DNA from: an uncultured Bacteroidales bacterium
GTDB lineage: Bacteria; Bacteroidota; Bacteroidia; Bacteroidales; UBA932
DNA length: 64,000 nt
Assembly (NCBI GenBank): GCA_934725575.1
Contig: CAKVCK010000001.1
Span: 248,001-312,000 of the forward strand
Direction: 5' to 3'
Shown here: piece by piece, positions 7,899 through 15,863 of the stretch
How positions within the stretch are numbered: position 1 is the first letter of the stretch
Layout of the letters: the number at the start of each line of letters is the position of its first letter
Made by a program: the position numbers and the translations under genes
The notes under the pieces: generated by a model
What the model saw: only the letters and a program-made list of their open reading frames with translations
Told to the model about the DNA's origin: nothing
Databases searched by the model: none

Positions 7899-10322
7899 TT
7901 AAAAGAATTCCTCTGTGTTCTTGTCGAGGTTGTCGGAGTGGTCTTCGGTGTTGGCGTTGAAGTCGTTCTTCGGGCCGAAGTTCCTGTGGCCGCCGTTTCT
8001 GCGGTCATCGCCGTTCCTGCGGTCTCCACCACGGTCGTAGCCGCGGCGGTCATCGCCGTTTCTGCGGTCGAAGCCTCCGTTCCTGCGGTCACCGTTGCGA
8101 CGGTCGTCTCCGCCATTCCTGCGGTCAAAGCCGTTCCTGCGGTCACCGCCACGGTCGTTGCCTCCGCGTGGGCGACGCTCTGGCTCAACATAGCCTTCCG
8201 GCTTAGGAGTGAGGGCGCGCATAGAGAGTCTCATCTTGCCTGTCTTGGCATCGATCTCAAGGAGCTTCACGTCAACCTCCTGGCCGACAGTAAGTACGTC
8301 CTCGACATTATCGGTCTTGTTCCAAGCGATCTCGGACACGTGGAGAAGGCCTTCCTTGCCAGGGAGGATCTCGACGAAAGCACCGAACTCAAGGATTGAG
8401 ACAACCTTTCCGTGGTAGGTCTGGCCGACCTCCGGAACAGCGCAGATGCTCTGGATCCAGTCGTAAGCCTTCTGCATAGCGGCGGCATCGTTTGTGGCGA
8501 TGTCAACGACTCCCTTGCCGTCGATCTCGTCGATGGAGATGACAGCTCCGGTCTCGGCCTGGATCTTCTGGATGGTCTCACCACCCTTGCCGATGACAGC
8601 GCCGATGAATTCCTTGTCGATCTCGAAGGACTTGATTCTCGGAACGAACGGCTTGTAGTCCTCACGAGGCTTGTCGAGGCACTTCATCATCTCGCCCATA
8701 ATGTGCATTCTGCCTTCGTGGGCCTGCTGGAGAGCCTTTGCGAGAACCTCGTAGGAAAGACCGTCAACCTTGATGTCCATCTGGGTGGCGGTGATACCAT
8801 CCTTGGTACCGGCAACCTTGAAGTCCATATCACCGAGGTGATCCTCGTCGCCGAGGATGTCGGTGAGGATGGCGTAGCGGCCATTAGGGTTCTTCTCGTC
8901 AGTGATAAGTCCCATAGCCACTCCGGCAACAGGCTTGCTGATCTGAACGCCGGCGTCCATAAGTGCGAGGCAGCCGCCGCAGATCGAAGCCTGTGATGAC
9001 GAGCCGTTTGACTCAAGAATATCAGAGACAACGCGTACAGCGTAAGGGAACTCCGGAGCCTTTGGCATAACGGCTTTAAGAGCCCTGAATGCCAGGTTTC
9101 CGTGACCTACCTCACGACGGCCAACACCTCTCTGGGCCTTGGCCTCTCCGGTGGCGAACGGAGGGAAGTTATAGTGGAGGACAAACTGCTGGGTCTCCTG
9201 TACGAGAACCTCGTCCATCTCCTTCATATCCATCTTTGTTCCGAGGGTGACGGAGGCAAGGGCCTGTGTCTCACCACGGGTGAATATAGCCGAGCCGTGA
9301 GCGCAAGGCAGACAGTCAACCTCGCACCAGATAGGACGTACCTGGGTGGTCTGACGGCCGTCAACGCGAAGACCCTCATCGAGGACAAGATTCCTCAAGG
9401 CCTCTCTCTGCTCGTGGCCGAAGTATCTGTTGATCATCATCTTCTTGGCATCCTGCTCCTCTTCAGTCAGACCAAGAGACTCGACGCACTCCTTCTTGAT
9501 GGCCTCGAAACCGTCCTCTCTCTCGTGCTTCGGCCTCGCGGACTTGGCGAGAGCGTAGCACTTGTCGTAGGCGAAATCGTGGATCTTCTTCTTGAGATCC
9601 TCGTCCTCCTCATCGTGAGGATAGTCTCTCTTGACATCCTTGCCGAGTTCCTTGTTGAGCTCTTTCTGGATGCGGCAGTGCTTCTTGATCTCCTCGTGGG
9701 CGAACTTGATGGACTCAAGCATAACCTCCTCGGAAACCTCCTTCATCTCACCCTCGACCATCATAATGTTCTCCTCGGTGGCTGCGACCATAAGCTCAAG
9801 GTCGGCCTTCTCCATCTCGCTGAAGTTAGGGTTGATCTTGAACTCTCCGTCGATTCTTGCCACACGTACCTCAGAGATCGGTCCGAGGAATGGAATATCG
9901 CTGGCTGCCAGAGCCGCTGAAGCCGCGAGCCCTGCGAGAGCGTCCGGCTGGATGTCCTTCTCGGCTGAGATCAGCCAGATGTTGACGAACACAGCGAGGT
10001 GGAAATCCTCTGGGAACAAAGGTCTTAAAGCCCTGTCGACAAGGCGAGAGATAAGGATTTCGTAGTCAGAGGCCTTGCCCTCTCTCTTCATAAATCCGCC
10101 CGGGAAACGTCCCGCTGAATAGAATTTTTCCTTGTAGTCCACCTGGAGTGGAAGGAAGTCTGTGTCTTCTGCCGCTTCTTTAGCGCAGGTCACTGTGGCC
10201 AGGAGCATCGTGCCTCCCATCTTGACCACTGCCGAACCGTCTGCCTGCTTGGCAACTTTGCCGGTTTCGATCTCGATCACCCGACCGTCGGATAATTCGA
10301 TCTTCTTTGTGATGATGTTCAT
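7899..10322 (-). CDS. pnp: Polyribonucleotide nucleotidyltransferase (PNPase) with repetitive C-terminal tail
   Basis: 807 residues from the ATG at 10322 (MNIITKKIELSDGR); an upstream in-frame start at 10352 would add ten unlikely residues. Domains: RNase PH 1 (about 5-225, FYSAGRFPGGFMKREGK), helical linker, RNase PH 2 (about 325-545, GSAIFTRGETQAL, ESNGSSSQASICGGCLAL, catalytic region GDEDHLGDMDFKVAGT), KH (about 555-615, VIGKGGETIQKIQAETGA), S1 (about 625-700, GKVVSILEFGAFVEILPGKE). PNPase degrades RNA 3' to 5' by phosphorolysis in the cytoplasm and takes part in mRNA and tRNA turnover. Residues from about 714 form a tail rich in D, R, N and G with seven DRRNG units, ending in an acidic stretch (EDHSDNLDKNTEEFF). 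The gene follows rpsO on the same strand, the usual rpsO-pnp order, with a terminator in between. Confidence 0.97.
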   Translation of the reverse strand: MNIITKKIELSDGRVIEIETGKVAKQADGSAVVKMGGTMLLATVTCAKEAAEDTDFLPLQVDYKEKFYSAGRFPGGFMKREGKASDYEILISRLVDRALRPLFPEDFHLAVFVNIWLISAEKDIQPDALAGLAASAALAASDIPFLGPISEVRVARIDGEFKINPNFSEMEKADLELMVAATEENIMMVEGEMKEVSEEVMLESIKFAHEEIKKHCRIQKELNKELGKDVKRDYPHDEEDEDLKKKIHDFAYDKCYALAKSARPKHEREDGFEAIKKECVESLGLTEEEQDAKKMMINRYFGHEQREALRNLVLDEGLRVDGRQTTQVRPIWCEVDCLPCAHGSAIFTRGETQALASVTLGTKMDMKEMDEVLVQETQQFVLHYNFPPFATGEAKAQRGVGRREVGHGNLAFRALKAVMPKAPEFPYAVRVVSDILESNGSSSQASICGGCLALMDAGVQISKPVAGVAMGLITDEKNPNGRYAILTDILGDEDHLGDMDFKVAGTKDGITATQMDIKVDGLSYEVLAKALQQAHEGRMHIMGEMMKCLDKPREDYKPFVPRIKSFEIDKEFIGAVIGKGGETIQKIQAETGAVISIDEIDGKGVVDIATNDAAAMQKAYDWIQSICAVPEVGQTYHGKVVSILEFGAFVEILPGKEGLLHVSEIAWNKTDNVEDVLTVGQEVDVKLLEIDAKTGKMRLSMRALTPKPEGYVEPERRPRGGNDRGGDRRNGFDRRNGGDDRRNGDRRNGGFDRRNGDDRRGYDRGGDRRNGDDRRNGGHRNFGPKNDFNANTEDHSDNLDKNTEEFF
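7988..8166 (-). repeat. Degenerate tandem repeat encoding the DRRNG tail of PNPase
   Basis: On the plus strand variants of the 13-mer CCGTTCCTGCGGTC/A recur about every 15-25 bp. On the coding strand they translate to seven DRRNG copies plus one DRRGY, separated by G, F, D or N. Copy number is likely variable between strains. Confidence 0.75.
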
Positions 10323-10434
10323 TTTACTGTTTTTACCGCGTGTCCTCAACAAAATATATCTGAAAACTTCAGCGTCTTTCTAAATCGTGAAACCGTCCGC
10401 GGCCTTAAGCGGTCAGCGGAGATTTCATTTTTAA

Positions 10435-10480
10435 TAAAAAAGGGACGGCTGCGTCATAGAGCGCGGCCAATCCCTTTTCT
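10435..10480 (-). terminator. Rho-independent terminator of rpsO
   Basis: On the minus strand AAAAGGGATTGGCCGCG and CGCAGCCGTCCCTTTT form a long stem followed by TTTTTTATT. It starts about 16 bp behind the rpsO stop codon. Confidence 0.8.
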
Positions 10481-10495
10481 GTTCCTATCGCGAAT

Positions 10496-10771
10496 TTATC
10501 GACGGAGACCGAGCTCCTTGACGATCTTTCTGTATCTCTCGATGTCGATCTTCTGGAGGTAGTCCAAAAGCTGACGCCTCTTACCTACGAGTCGAAGAAG
10601 GGAACGACGGGTGACAACATCCTTCTTGTTCTTCTTCACGTGCTCCGTGAGGTGATTGATACGGTAGGAAAATAAAGCAACTTGACTCTCTGGTGAGCCG
10701 GTGTCTGTATTAGACTTTCCGTACTTAGCGAAAATCTCTTGCTTTTTGTCGGCTTGTAAATACTCTGCCAT
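10496..10771 (-). CDS. rpsO: 30S ribosomal protein S15
   Basis: 91 residues, close to the usual 88-90. The family core is plain: NTDTGSPESQVALFSYRINH, LTEHVKKNKKDVVTRRSLLR, LVGKRRQLLDYLQK and KELGLRR at the end. S15 binds the central domain of 16S rRNA early in 30S assembly. The gene has a strong promoter (10836-10865), a leader of about 57 nt with a small hairpin, and its own terminator. In several bacterial groups S15 represses its own mRNA through a leader structure; whether the hairpin here does this is unknown. Confidence 0.98.
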   Translation of the reverse strand: MAEYLQADKKQEIFAKYGKSNTDTGSPESQVALFSYRINHLTEHVKKNKKDVVTRRSLLRLVGKRRQLLDYLQKIDIERYRKIVKELGLRR

Positions 10772-10813
10772 TTTCGCAAAAAATTTTGTTGATGATTAAT
10801 AACGTCTTCTTCC

Positions 10814-10826
10814 CCGCACCCTGCGG
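10814..10826 (-). promoter_or_regulatory. rpsO: Small hairpin in the rpsO leader
   Basis: CCGCA, GGG, TGCGG on the transcribed strand forms a 5-bp stem with a 3-nt loop, extended by flanking TT/AA. It lies about 10 nt after the predicted transcript start. Possible S15 autoregulation site, unproven. Confidence 0.3.
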
Positions 10827-10835
10827 AAAAGCGTG

Positions 10836-10865
10836 CAAAGATAGGCATAATTTTCAGATAATCAA
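10836..10865 (-). promoter_or_regulatory. Consensus Bacteroidetes promoter of rpsO
   Basis: Minus strand: TTG (10863-10865), 19-bp spacer, TATCTTTG (10836-10843). Both boxes and the spacing fit the TTG / TAnnTTTG consensus. Confidence 0.8.
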
Positions 10866-10908
10866 AATATTTTCTGAATATTCATTAATATTCAAAATGA
10901 ATCTGAGC

Positions 10909-11478
10909 TCAGTACAGCCGGTAGCCGCGCAGGGCCCGTTGTTTGGCGAGATGGTCGGGGCAGAGGGATTCGAGGAGGGCGTGGAACTGGGGTCCGTGGT
11001 TGGGATGGCGAAGGTGGCAGAGCTCGTGTAGGATGACATAGTCCCGCAGCTCGTCCGGTAGGCGCACGAGGTTGAGGTTAAGGTTGATGTTGCCTTTGCG
11101 CGAGCAGCTTCCCCAGTTCGAGGAGTTGTGCTTGATGCGGACGGAATTATATTCAAATGAATATTTTGCCGCGAGTTCCCGCAGACGCTTTGGAAGCACT
11201 TCTTTCGCGACTTTCCGCAGCGTCTCAATCTCTTCGGGAGTTGGAATATGCTCGGCTCCGATCCGCTCACGCTGCTGCTTCTGGACTTTCAGGACCCAAT
11301 CTTTTTTCGCCAGGAAGAACTCCAGTCCGGCCTTGTACGGAACGAAATAAGGAATGGTAACGGTAACGCCCCTGCGGGGATTCACGCGAAGTGTCACCCT
11401 GCGGGAGCGTACATTTTTCTGGATTGTAACGGTACCGGTGTCCGGATCGTCAAAGATTTTCTCCATTGTCGATGTCAT
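10909..11478 (-). CDS. YgjP/DUF45-type zinc-dependent metallohydrolase (SprT-like fold)
   Basis: About 189 residues from ATG 11478; a GTG at 11484 and an ATG at 11466 are also possible. The N-terminal part (RRVTLRVNPRRGVTVTIPYF) and the long helix are typical of the YgjP family. The zinc site HELCHLRHPNHG follows at about residues 151-162, then PQFHALLESLCPDH. E. coli YgjP has been described as a UTP pyrophosphatase, but for most members the substrate is not established. The 5' end overlaps the 3' end of the CPBP protease gene, so the two are probably co-translated. Three genes here (nucleotidyltransferase, CPBP, YgjP) overlap end to end. Confidence 0.8.
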   Translation of the reverse strand: MTSTMEKIFDDPDTGTVTIQKNVRSRRVTLRVNPRRGVTVTIPYFVPYKAGLEFFLAKKDWVLKVQKQQRERIGAEHIPTPEEIETLRKVAKEVLPKRLRELAAKYSFEYNSVRIKHNSSNWGSCSRKGNINLNLNLVRLPDELRDYVILHELCHLRHPNHGPQFHALLESLCPDHLAKQRALRGYRLY

Positions 11479-12418
11479 CGGCACCCGGAATCACGTCACA
11501 GTTGCCCTGCGCTGAGGTCAGACTGATTCTTGACAAATATCTGACAGCCAGAAACAATACGGCGGCGCTTACTATGAATATGATCACATAGACCTCGGTT
11601 GGAATGATGTCCATAAGACTGGCGTCGGCTCCTAAATCCTTGAACGCCGGAAGTTTGGAGGACAGTACTGAGACCGTGTTGTTGACGCAGTGCATCAGCA
11701 TCGTGAGCTTCAGCGAGCCGGTCTTGTAATAGACATAGCCGAAGAAGCTTCCGAGGATGAACGCCGAGATTCCCTGCCAGAGGTTGCCGTGGATCGTGGC
11801 GAAGAAGATCGCCGAGATGGCTATCGCAAGAGCGGGATTCATACCCCTCCTGCTGCCGTCCTCGCCCGGTTCGCCCTTTCTGGAATAGTTAAGAAGGCCT
11901 CTCAGTACGATGCCTCTGCACATCCATTCCTCAAGCACGGGAGCGAACACGCACATACTCAGAAGACTCACCCATAGAGGTCCGTCGAGCAACTGCTCCA
12001 TTGTCTTGAGAAGGGTCTCGTCCATATCCGGCATCAAGGCCATCAACGGCTCAAGCATCAGCGCCAGTGCGATCGTCCCGAAAGCCATCAATATGGCCGT
12101 AAGCGCTCCGCCTCGGGAACCGAAATGATTGCTGTCAAGCGCATAGCCCCTGTCGAATGTGGAGTTGCGCATACTCTTGAGCCTCACGAACATCAGGACA
12201 GGGATGAACTGCACAGGATAGACGATCAGCATACTGTAGTACAGCGGTAATCCCGGCAGGAATATCATCAATCCGATGTTGATCAGGCTGCCGAGTATCA
12301 TTCCGGCCAGGAACCAGCCCAGAACAGCGAAAACACCGGCCACGCCAGGAGTGTACCAGGCGCAGCCGGAGAAAAGGTCGTAGTTCTTCTCGACCTTGCG
12401 TGGTCTGAGAAAAGACAT
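11450..12418 (-). CDS. CPBP family intramembrane glutamic endopeptidase
   Basis: 322 residues with about seven to eight hydrophobic segments. The CPBP/Abi motifs are present: EEWMCRG (E163-E164, R168), FFATIHGNLWQG (H210) and the last motif LMHCVNNT. These residues form the active site in the membrane in the Rce1-like family. Members process prenylated proteins in eukaryotes and serve varied, mostly unknown functions in bacteria. The start codon shares one base (TAATG) with the stop codon of the upstream nucleotidyltransferase. There is no bacteriocin gene nearby, so an immunity role has no support. Confidence 0.9.
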   Translation of the reverse strand: MSFLRPRKVEKNYDLFSGCAWYTPGVAGVFAVLGWFLAGMILGSLINIGLMIFLPGLPLYYSMLIVYPVQFIPVLMFVRLKSMRNSTFDRGYALDSNHFGSRGGALTAILMAFGTIALALMLEPLMALMPDMDETLLKTMEQLLDGPLWVSLLSMCVFAPVLEEWMCRGIVLRGLLNYSRKGEPGEDGSRRGMNPALAIAISAIFFATIHGNLWQGISAFILGSFFGYVYYKTGSLKLTMLMHCVNNTVSVLSSKLPAFKDLGADASLMDIIPTEVYVIIFIVSAAVLFLAVRYLSRISLTSAQGNCDVIPGADDIDNGENL

Positions 12419-13356
12419 TACTTTTTCCAGAGAGGTGTAGGATAAACGCCCTTGTCAACGAGTTCCTGGAACTTGGCCACAACGCCCGGACGGTCCTCCT
12501 TGTAGGTCACACCGAACCAGTGTGAGTCGGTGGAGAGGACCTCGCACTTGTAGCCGTGATCCTTCATCATTATGTCAACGGCGTAAGGAATGTAGAATTC
12601 CTTCTTGAGTTCACCTATGTTCTGCTCCAGGAATGACGTGAACACCTCTTCGCTGAGCTGGAAGTAGTCAGGAGTGAAGCCCCACATATTCATAGAGCAA
12701 AGCGCCTTGCCGTCGAGTTCGACGTGGGTCTCGCCGTTGACGGAGTTGTCGCCATAGACCTTGCCGTCTGCCTCTTTGCCGATATTCAGGTGCTCGGCGA
12801 TGCCGGTGAGGTGAAGGTTCTTGTCGTAGTAGCAGATTCCTCGGGAGACCTTGCCATATTCGGAAAGTGTGTTGTCAAGCTCGAAGCCGACGATGCTGCA
12901 CGTTCCGGTGGTGCCTTCGTGCGCCCTCAGCCAGTCGCCGAGAATCTTGAAGGACTCCTTGCCGTAGTAGTCGTCACCGTTGATGACGGCGAACGGCTCA
13001 TTGATGACATCCTTGGCCATCAGTACTGCGTGGGCTGTTCCCCAAGGCTTCTGCCTCTCTGGGTTGAGAGTGAACTGAGACGGGATCTTGTCCAGCTCCT
13101 GGATCACGAAATCGAACTCAAGAGGAGTGCCGTCAGGGCAGGTAATGCCGCTGTACTTCTCCTTCACGGTCTGCTCGAACTGCTCACGGAAATATTCACG
13201 CACGATGTAAACGACCTTGCCGAAACCGGCGTTGACCGCATCGTAGATTGAATAGTCGATGATGGTCTCGCCGTTAGGGCCGAGTCCGTCCATCTGTTTG
13301 AGTCCGCCGTAACGGCTGCCCATTCCGGCTGCAAGTACAAGAAGTGTAGGTTTCAT
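12418..13356 (-). CDS. Sugar-phosphate nucleotidyltransferase family protein
   Basis: 312 residues with a Rossmann-like nucleotidyltransferase fold. The N-terminal signature AAGMGSRYGGLKQMDGLGP binds the nucleotide phosphates (compare GxGxRxxPLT in the classic family), followed by PWGTAHAVLMAKD and the metal site GDDYYG. It probably joins a sugar-1-phosphate to a nucleotide, but the diverged signature (KQMD in place of PLT/PKxL) means that the sugar and nucleotide cannot be named. No polysaccharide genes lie next to it; the following genes are a CPBP protease and a YgjP-like protein. Function at family level only. Confidence 0.82.
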   Translation of the reverse strand: MKPTLLVLAAGMGSRYGGLKQMDGLGPNGETIIDYSIYDAVNAGFGKVVYIVREYFREQFEQTVKEKYSGITCPDGTPLEFDFVIQELDKIPSQFTLNPERQKPWGTAHAVLMAKDVINEPFAVINGDDYYGKESFKILGDWLRAHEGTTGTCSIVGFELDNTLSEYGKVSRGICYYDKNLHLTGIAEHLNIGKEADGKVYGDNSVNGETHVELDGKALCSMNMWGFTPDYFQLSEEVFTSFLEQNIGELKKEFYIPYAVDIMMKDHGYKCEVLSTDSHWFGVTYKEDRPGVVAKFQELVDKGVYPTPLWKK

Positions 13357-13474
13357 TTTTTTTGAATATTAATGATTTCAAACCGATTTCGGAAAGTTCA
13401 AAGGAAACTTGGACGAGGCGTTAAAATTTGTGGCAAGTTATCCATTTCATTTTCCTTAATTCTACAAAATTAAC

Positions 13475-13482
13475 TATTTTTG
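13475..13482 (+). promoter_or_regulatory. -7 box of the divIC-purB transcript
   Basis: TATTTTTG matches TAnnTTTG. The transcript would begin near 13489, which rules out the TTG at 13480 as a start codon and favours the GTG at 13504 for the divIC-like gene. No clear TTG -33 box. Confidence 0.5.
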
Positions 13483-13503
13483 TACAAATATTGTTCTAAA
13501 GCC

Positions 13504-13830
13504 GTGGGAAAGTTCAGGGACATCTGGAATTGGAAATTGGATGGCAAGAACGCCGAAAAGCGTTCCTTTGTCCGTTATGCCATCCTCGCGACAGCCTTTT
13601 TCGTCATAATGGTAGGATTTGTCAACCAGAACAACATCGTCCGCTGGATCAAGGCCGGCTTCGAGATCCGCAATCAGGAGAGGCTGATAGAGCGGTACAG
13701 CGCCGAGATCAAGGATATGGACAGCAAGATCCACGGCCTGACCCACAGCAAGGATTCCCTGGAGCAGTTCGCCCGCGAGAACTTTGGATTCGCCGAGCCG
13801 GGCGATGACGTTTACATCATAGAAAGATAA
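13504..13830 (+). CDS. Septum formation initiator (DivIC/FtsB family) protein
   Basis: 108 residues from GTG 13504. One transmembrane segment (about residues 22-42, YAILATAFFVIMVGFVNQNN), then a coiled coil (IRNQERLIERYSAEIKDMDSKIHGL) and the short C-terminal motif ENFGFAEPGDDVYIIER common to DivIC/FtsB proteins. These proteins form the FtsQ-FtsB-FtsL complex that activates septal peptidoglycan synthesis. The start was chosen because a -7 box lies only 22 bp upstream. It lies 11 bp before purB and is probably transcribed with it. Confidence 0.87.
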   Translation: MGKFRDIWNWKLDGKNAEKRSFVRYAILATAFFVIMVGFVNQNNIVRWIKAGFEIRNQERLIERYSAEIKDMDSKIHGLTHSKDSLEQFARENFGFAEPGDDVYIIER

Positions 13831-13841
13831 TTTTACTGAAT

Positions 13842-15203
13842 ATGGACTTTCATTCTCTTCTGGCAGTGTCTCCGATCGACGGTCGCTATGCTGCCAAAAC
13901 AGCATCGTTGAGACAGTATTTCAGCGAGTTCGCCTTGATCCGCAACCGCGTCAGAGTCGAGGTGGAATATTTCATCACTCTTTGCGAGATTCCTCTGCCG
14001 CAGCTCGCCGACTTCGGCGAAGGCACCGGAATGAGCCGTGACGAACTGTTCACCCGCCTGCGCCAGCTTTACCAAGCGATGACTCCGGAGGATGCGCAGA
14101 AGGTGAAGGACATCGAGAAGATCACCAACCACGATGTCAAGGCCGTTGAATATTTCATCAAGGAGAATTTCAAGGCTCTTGGAATATCCCGTTGGCAGGA
14201 GTTCGTCCACTTTGGCCTGACCTCTCAGGACATCAACAACACATCCCAGCCGTTGATGCTCAAGGAAGCTCTTGAGAATGAATATATTCCCGCGCTGAAA
14301 GAGGTGATCTCCATCCTGTCCGCCGATGTCGAGGCGTGGAAGGATGTTCCGATGCTCGCCAGGACACACGGCCAGCCGGCCACTCCGACACGTCTCGGGA
14401 AAGAGTTCCAGGTGTTTGTCTCAAGGCTTGAGGAACAGCTCCGCCAGTTCGGCCAGTTGACCTGGCCTGCCAAATTCGGTGGTGCGACCGGTAATATGAA
14501 CGCCCACAAGGTCGCATTCCCGGACATCGACTGGCCGGCGTTCGCCGACAGGTTCGTGGCCTCGCTTGGTCTCAAGAGGTCATTCCCGACCACTCAGATC
14601 GACCACTATGACAACCTGGCCGCGATCTTCGACTGTCTGCGCAGAATCAACACCATCCTCATCGATCTGTGCAGGGACATCTGGACCTACATCTCGATGG
14701 AATATTTCCACCAGCAGGTCGCAAAGAATGAGGTCGGCTCTTCGGCAATGCCCCACAAGGTCAACCCGATAGACTTCGAGAACGCTGAAGGTAACCTTGG
14801 AATGGCAAACGCCGTGCTGACATTCCTTTCGATGAAGCTTCCGATCTCCAGGCTGCAGAGGGATCTGACCGACTCCACTGTGCAGCGTAACATCGGAGTT
14901 CCGGTGGCCCACGGAATGATCGCCCTCGCATCACTGAAGAAAGGGCTCGGCAAGCTGATTCTGAACCGTCCGGCCATCGACGCCGAGCTGCATCACAACT
15001 GGGCGGTGGTCGCCGAGGCCATCCAGACCATCCTCCGCCGCGAGAATTACCCGAATCCGTACGAGACCCTCAAGAATCTCACCCGCACCGGAGCCGCCAT
15101 CGACGAGAAGACCATCGAGGACTTCATCAACACCCTCGATGTCGCCGACTCCGTCAAGGAAGAGCTCCGCGCCATCACCCCGTGGAACTACACCGGCTTC
15201 TGA
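13842..15203 (+). CDS. purB: Adenylosuccinate lyase
   Basis: 453 residues, the normal length for the E. coli-type enzyme. N-terminus LLAVSPIDGRYAAKTASLRQ, catalytic His region ARTHGQPATPTRLGKE, and the fumarase/aspartase superfamily signature SSAMPHKVNPIDFENAEGN with the catalytic serine loop. It splits SAICAR to AICAR and adenylosuccinate to AMP, both with release of fumarate, in purine synthesis. It lies 11 bp behind the divIC-like gene. All three Glu-Tyr-Phe triplets in it are written GAA TAT TTC, part of the GAATAT preference seen in this window. Confidence 0.97.
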   Translation: MDFHSLLAVSPIDGRYAAKTASLRQYFSEFALIRNRVRVEVEYFITLCEIPLPQLADFGEGTGMSRDELFTRLRQLYQAMTPEDAQKVKDIEKITNHDVKAVEYFIKENFKALGISRWQEFVHFGLTSQDINNTSQPLMLKEALENEYIPALKEVISILSADVEAWKDVPMLARTHGQPATPTRLGKEFQVFVSRLEEQLRQFGQLTWPAKFGGATGNMNAHKVAFPDIDWPAFADRFVASLGLKRSFPTTQIDHYDNLAAIFDCLRRINTILIDLCRDIWTYISMEYFHQQVAKNEVGSSAMPHKVNPIDFENAEGNLGMANAVLTFLSMKLPISRLQRDLTDSTVQRNIGVPVAHGMIALASLKKGLGKLILNRPAIDAELHHNWAVVAEAIQTILRRENYPNPYETLKNLTRTGAAIDEKTIEDFINTLDVADSVKEELRAITPWNYTGF

Positions 15204-15205
15204 TC

Positions 15206-15230
15206 GGTCACTTCGACAGGTTCAGTGACC
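15206..15230. repeat. REP-like palindrome between purB and the hipS-like gene
   Basis: GGTCACT, an 11-nt loop (TCGACAGGTTC) and AGTGACC form a perfect 7-bp stem between two convergent genes. The core CACTT(C)GACA..TCAGTGACC recurs in the hairpin at 31012-31052. The sequence is close to a short palindrome (TTCGACAGGCTCAG core) that I know from intergenic spaces of many genomes. It may also stop transcription. Confidence 0.5.
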
Positions 15231-15246
15231 AACGTAAGGCAATACC

Positions 15247-15531
15247 CTAATCGTACAGTTCATCCTTTCGCAGAATCCTGTTCAAAAGGTAGTTGCCGTA
15301 CCCGTCAGGCATACTGTCTTCAAATATTCCGAAATTGCCGTAGAAATAATCGGTCTTCGGAAGCAAGAGACCGCTTTTCAGTGGCAATTCCAATGGGGAA
15401 ATGGAAAAACCCTCCGCTAGCCAGGTTTGGCTGTACTCGAACGCACATTTATGATTGCCTGGAGTCATTGACAATGTCCCGACAAGCTTATTATGATAAA
15501 AAACATCAAGTGATTCAGGTAGTTTGATCAT
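15247..15531 (-). CDS. HipA N-terminal domain protein (HipS-like), no kinase partner
   Basis: 94 residues corresponding only to the N-terminal subdomain of HipA kinases (LDVFYHNKLVGTLSMTPGNH, FSISPLELPLKSG, FGIFEDSMPDGYGNYLLNRI). Full HipA proteins have over 400 residues; in split systems (HipBST and many Bacteroidota loci) this domain is a separate small protein that restrains the kinase. Here no kinase gene follows: after the stop come 16 bp, the palindrome at 15206-15230 and the end of convergent purB. The start overlaps the hipB stop (ATGA). The two genes are richer in A+T than their neighbours, which suggests recent gain. It is either an orphan antitoxin-like protein or the remains of a deleted toxin operon. 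Confidence 0.78.
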   Translation of the reverse strand: MIKLPESLDVFYHNKLVGTLSMTPGNHKCAFEYSQTWLAEGFSISPLELPLKSGLLLPKTDYFYGNFGIFEDSMPDGYGNYLLNRILRKDELYD

Positions 15532-15845
15532 AATTTCCGTAATCCTCTTTTTCTGTTCATATTCTTTTTTATGGTTTCCATCTCCTCCATCGTGCTGTAT
15601 TTTGATTCCATAAAAAGTTTGTCCAGTTCATCGGTATAGCCCAATGCCATAGCGATTTTGACAAAGGAAGCAAGAGAAATCCTGGAAGAAGTCTCAAAAT
15701 GCGCGATGGTTGATTTAGGAACACCAGTCAAAGCTTGCAAGGCCTCCCTCGTAATTCCTTTCTCAAGCCTTCTTTTCTTCAGCCTGTCAGCCAACGATCT
15801 TGTAACTTCATCCGGAGTCGTGAATATGAAATCAGGTTCAAACAT
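15528..15845 (-). CDS. HipB-like XRE family helix-turn-helix regulator
   Basis: 105 residues. An XRE HTH spans about residues 16-72 (LADRLKKRRLEKGITREALQ, ALTGVPKSTIAHFETSSRIS, LASFVKIAMALGY). The C-terminal 30 residues are basic (KKNMNRKRGLRKL). In HipBA and HipBST systems HipB represses its operon and takes part in antitoxin action. Its gene overlaps the HipS-like gene by 4 bp. Upstream lies a -7 box within a TATTATC / GATAATA inverted repeat, the expected place for autoregulation. The kinase is missing, so only the regulatory half is left. Confidence 0.82.
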   Translation of the reverse strand: MFEPDFIFTTPDEVTRSLADRLKKRRLEKGITREALQALTGVPKSTIAHFETSSRISLASFVKIAMALGYTDELDKLFMESKYSTMEEMETIKKNMNRKRGLRKL

Positions 15846-15863
15846 AAATACTAATATTATATC

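Noticed and set aside
7866..8399. A plus-strand frame with Val-Ala-Pro repeats
   Set aside because: Antisense of the DRRNG repeats of pnp.
9102..9920. A 272-codon plus-strand frame inside pnp
   Set aside because: Antisense shadow of conserved PNPase domains.
11450..12418. Bacteriocin immunity or abortive infection role for the CPBP protease
   Set aside because: No bacteriocin or phage-defence gene nearby; CPBP proteins have many other roles.
13480..13503. TTG at 13480 as start of the divIC-like gene
   Set aside because: It lies inside the TATTTTTG -7 box and upstream of the expected transcript start; GTG 13504 is in frame and better placed.
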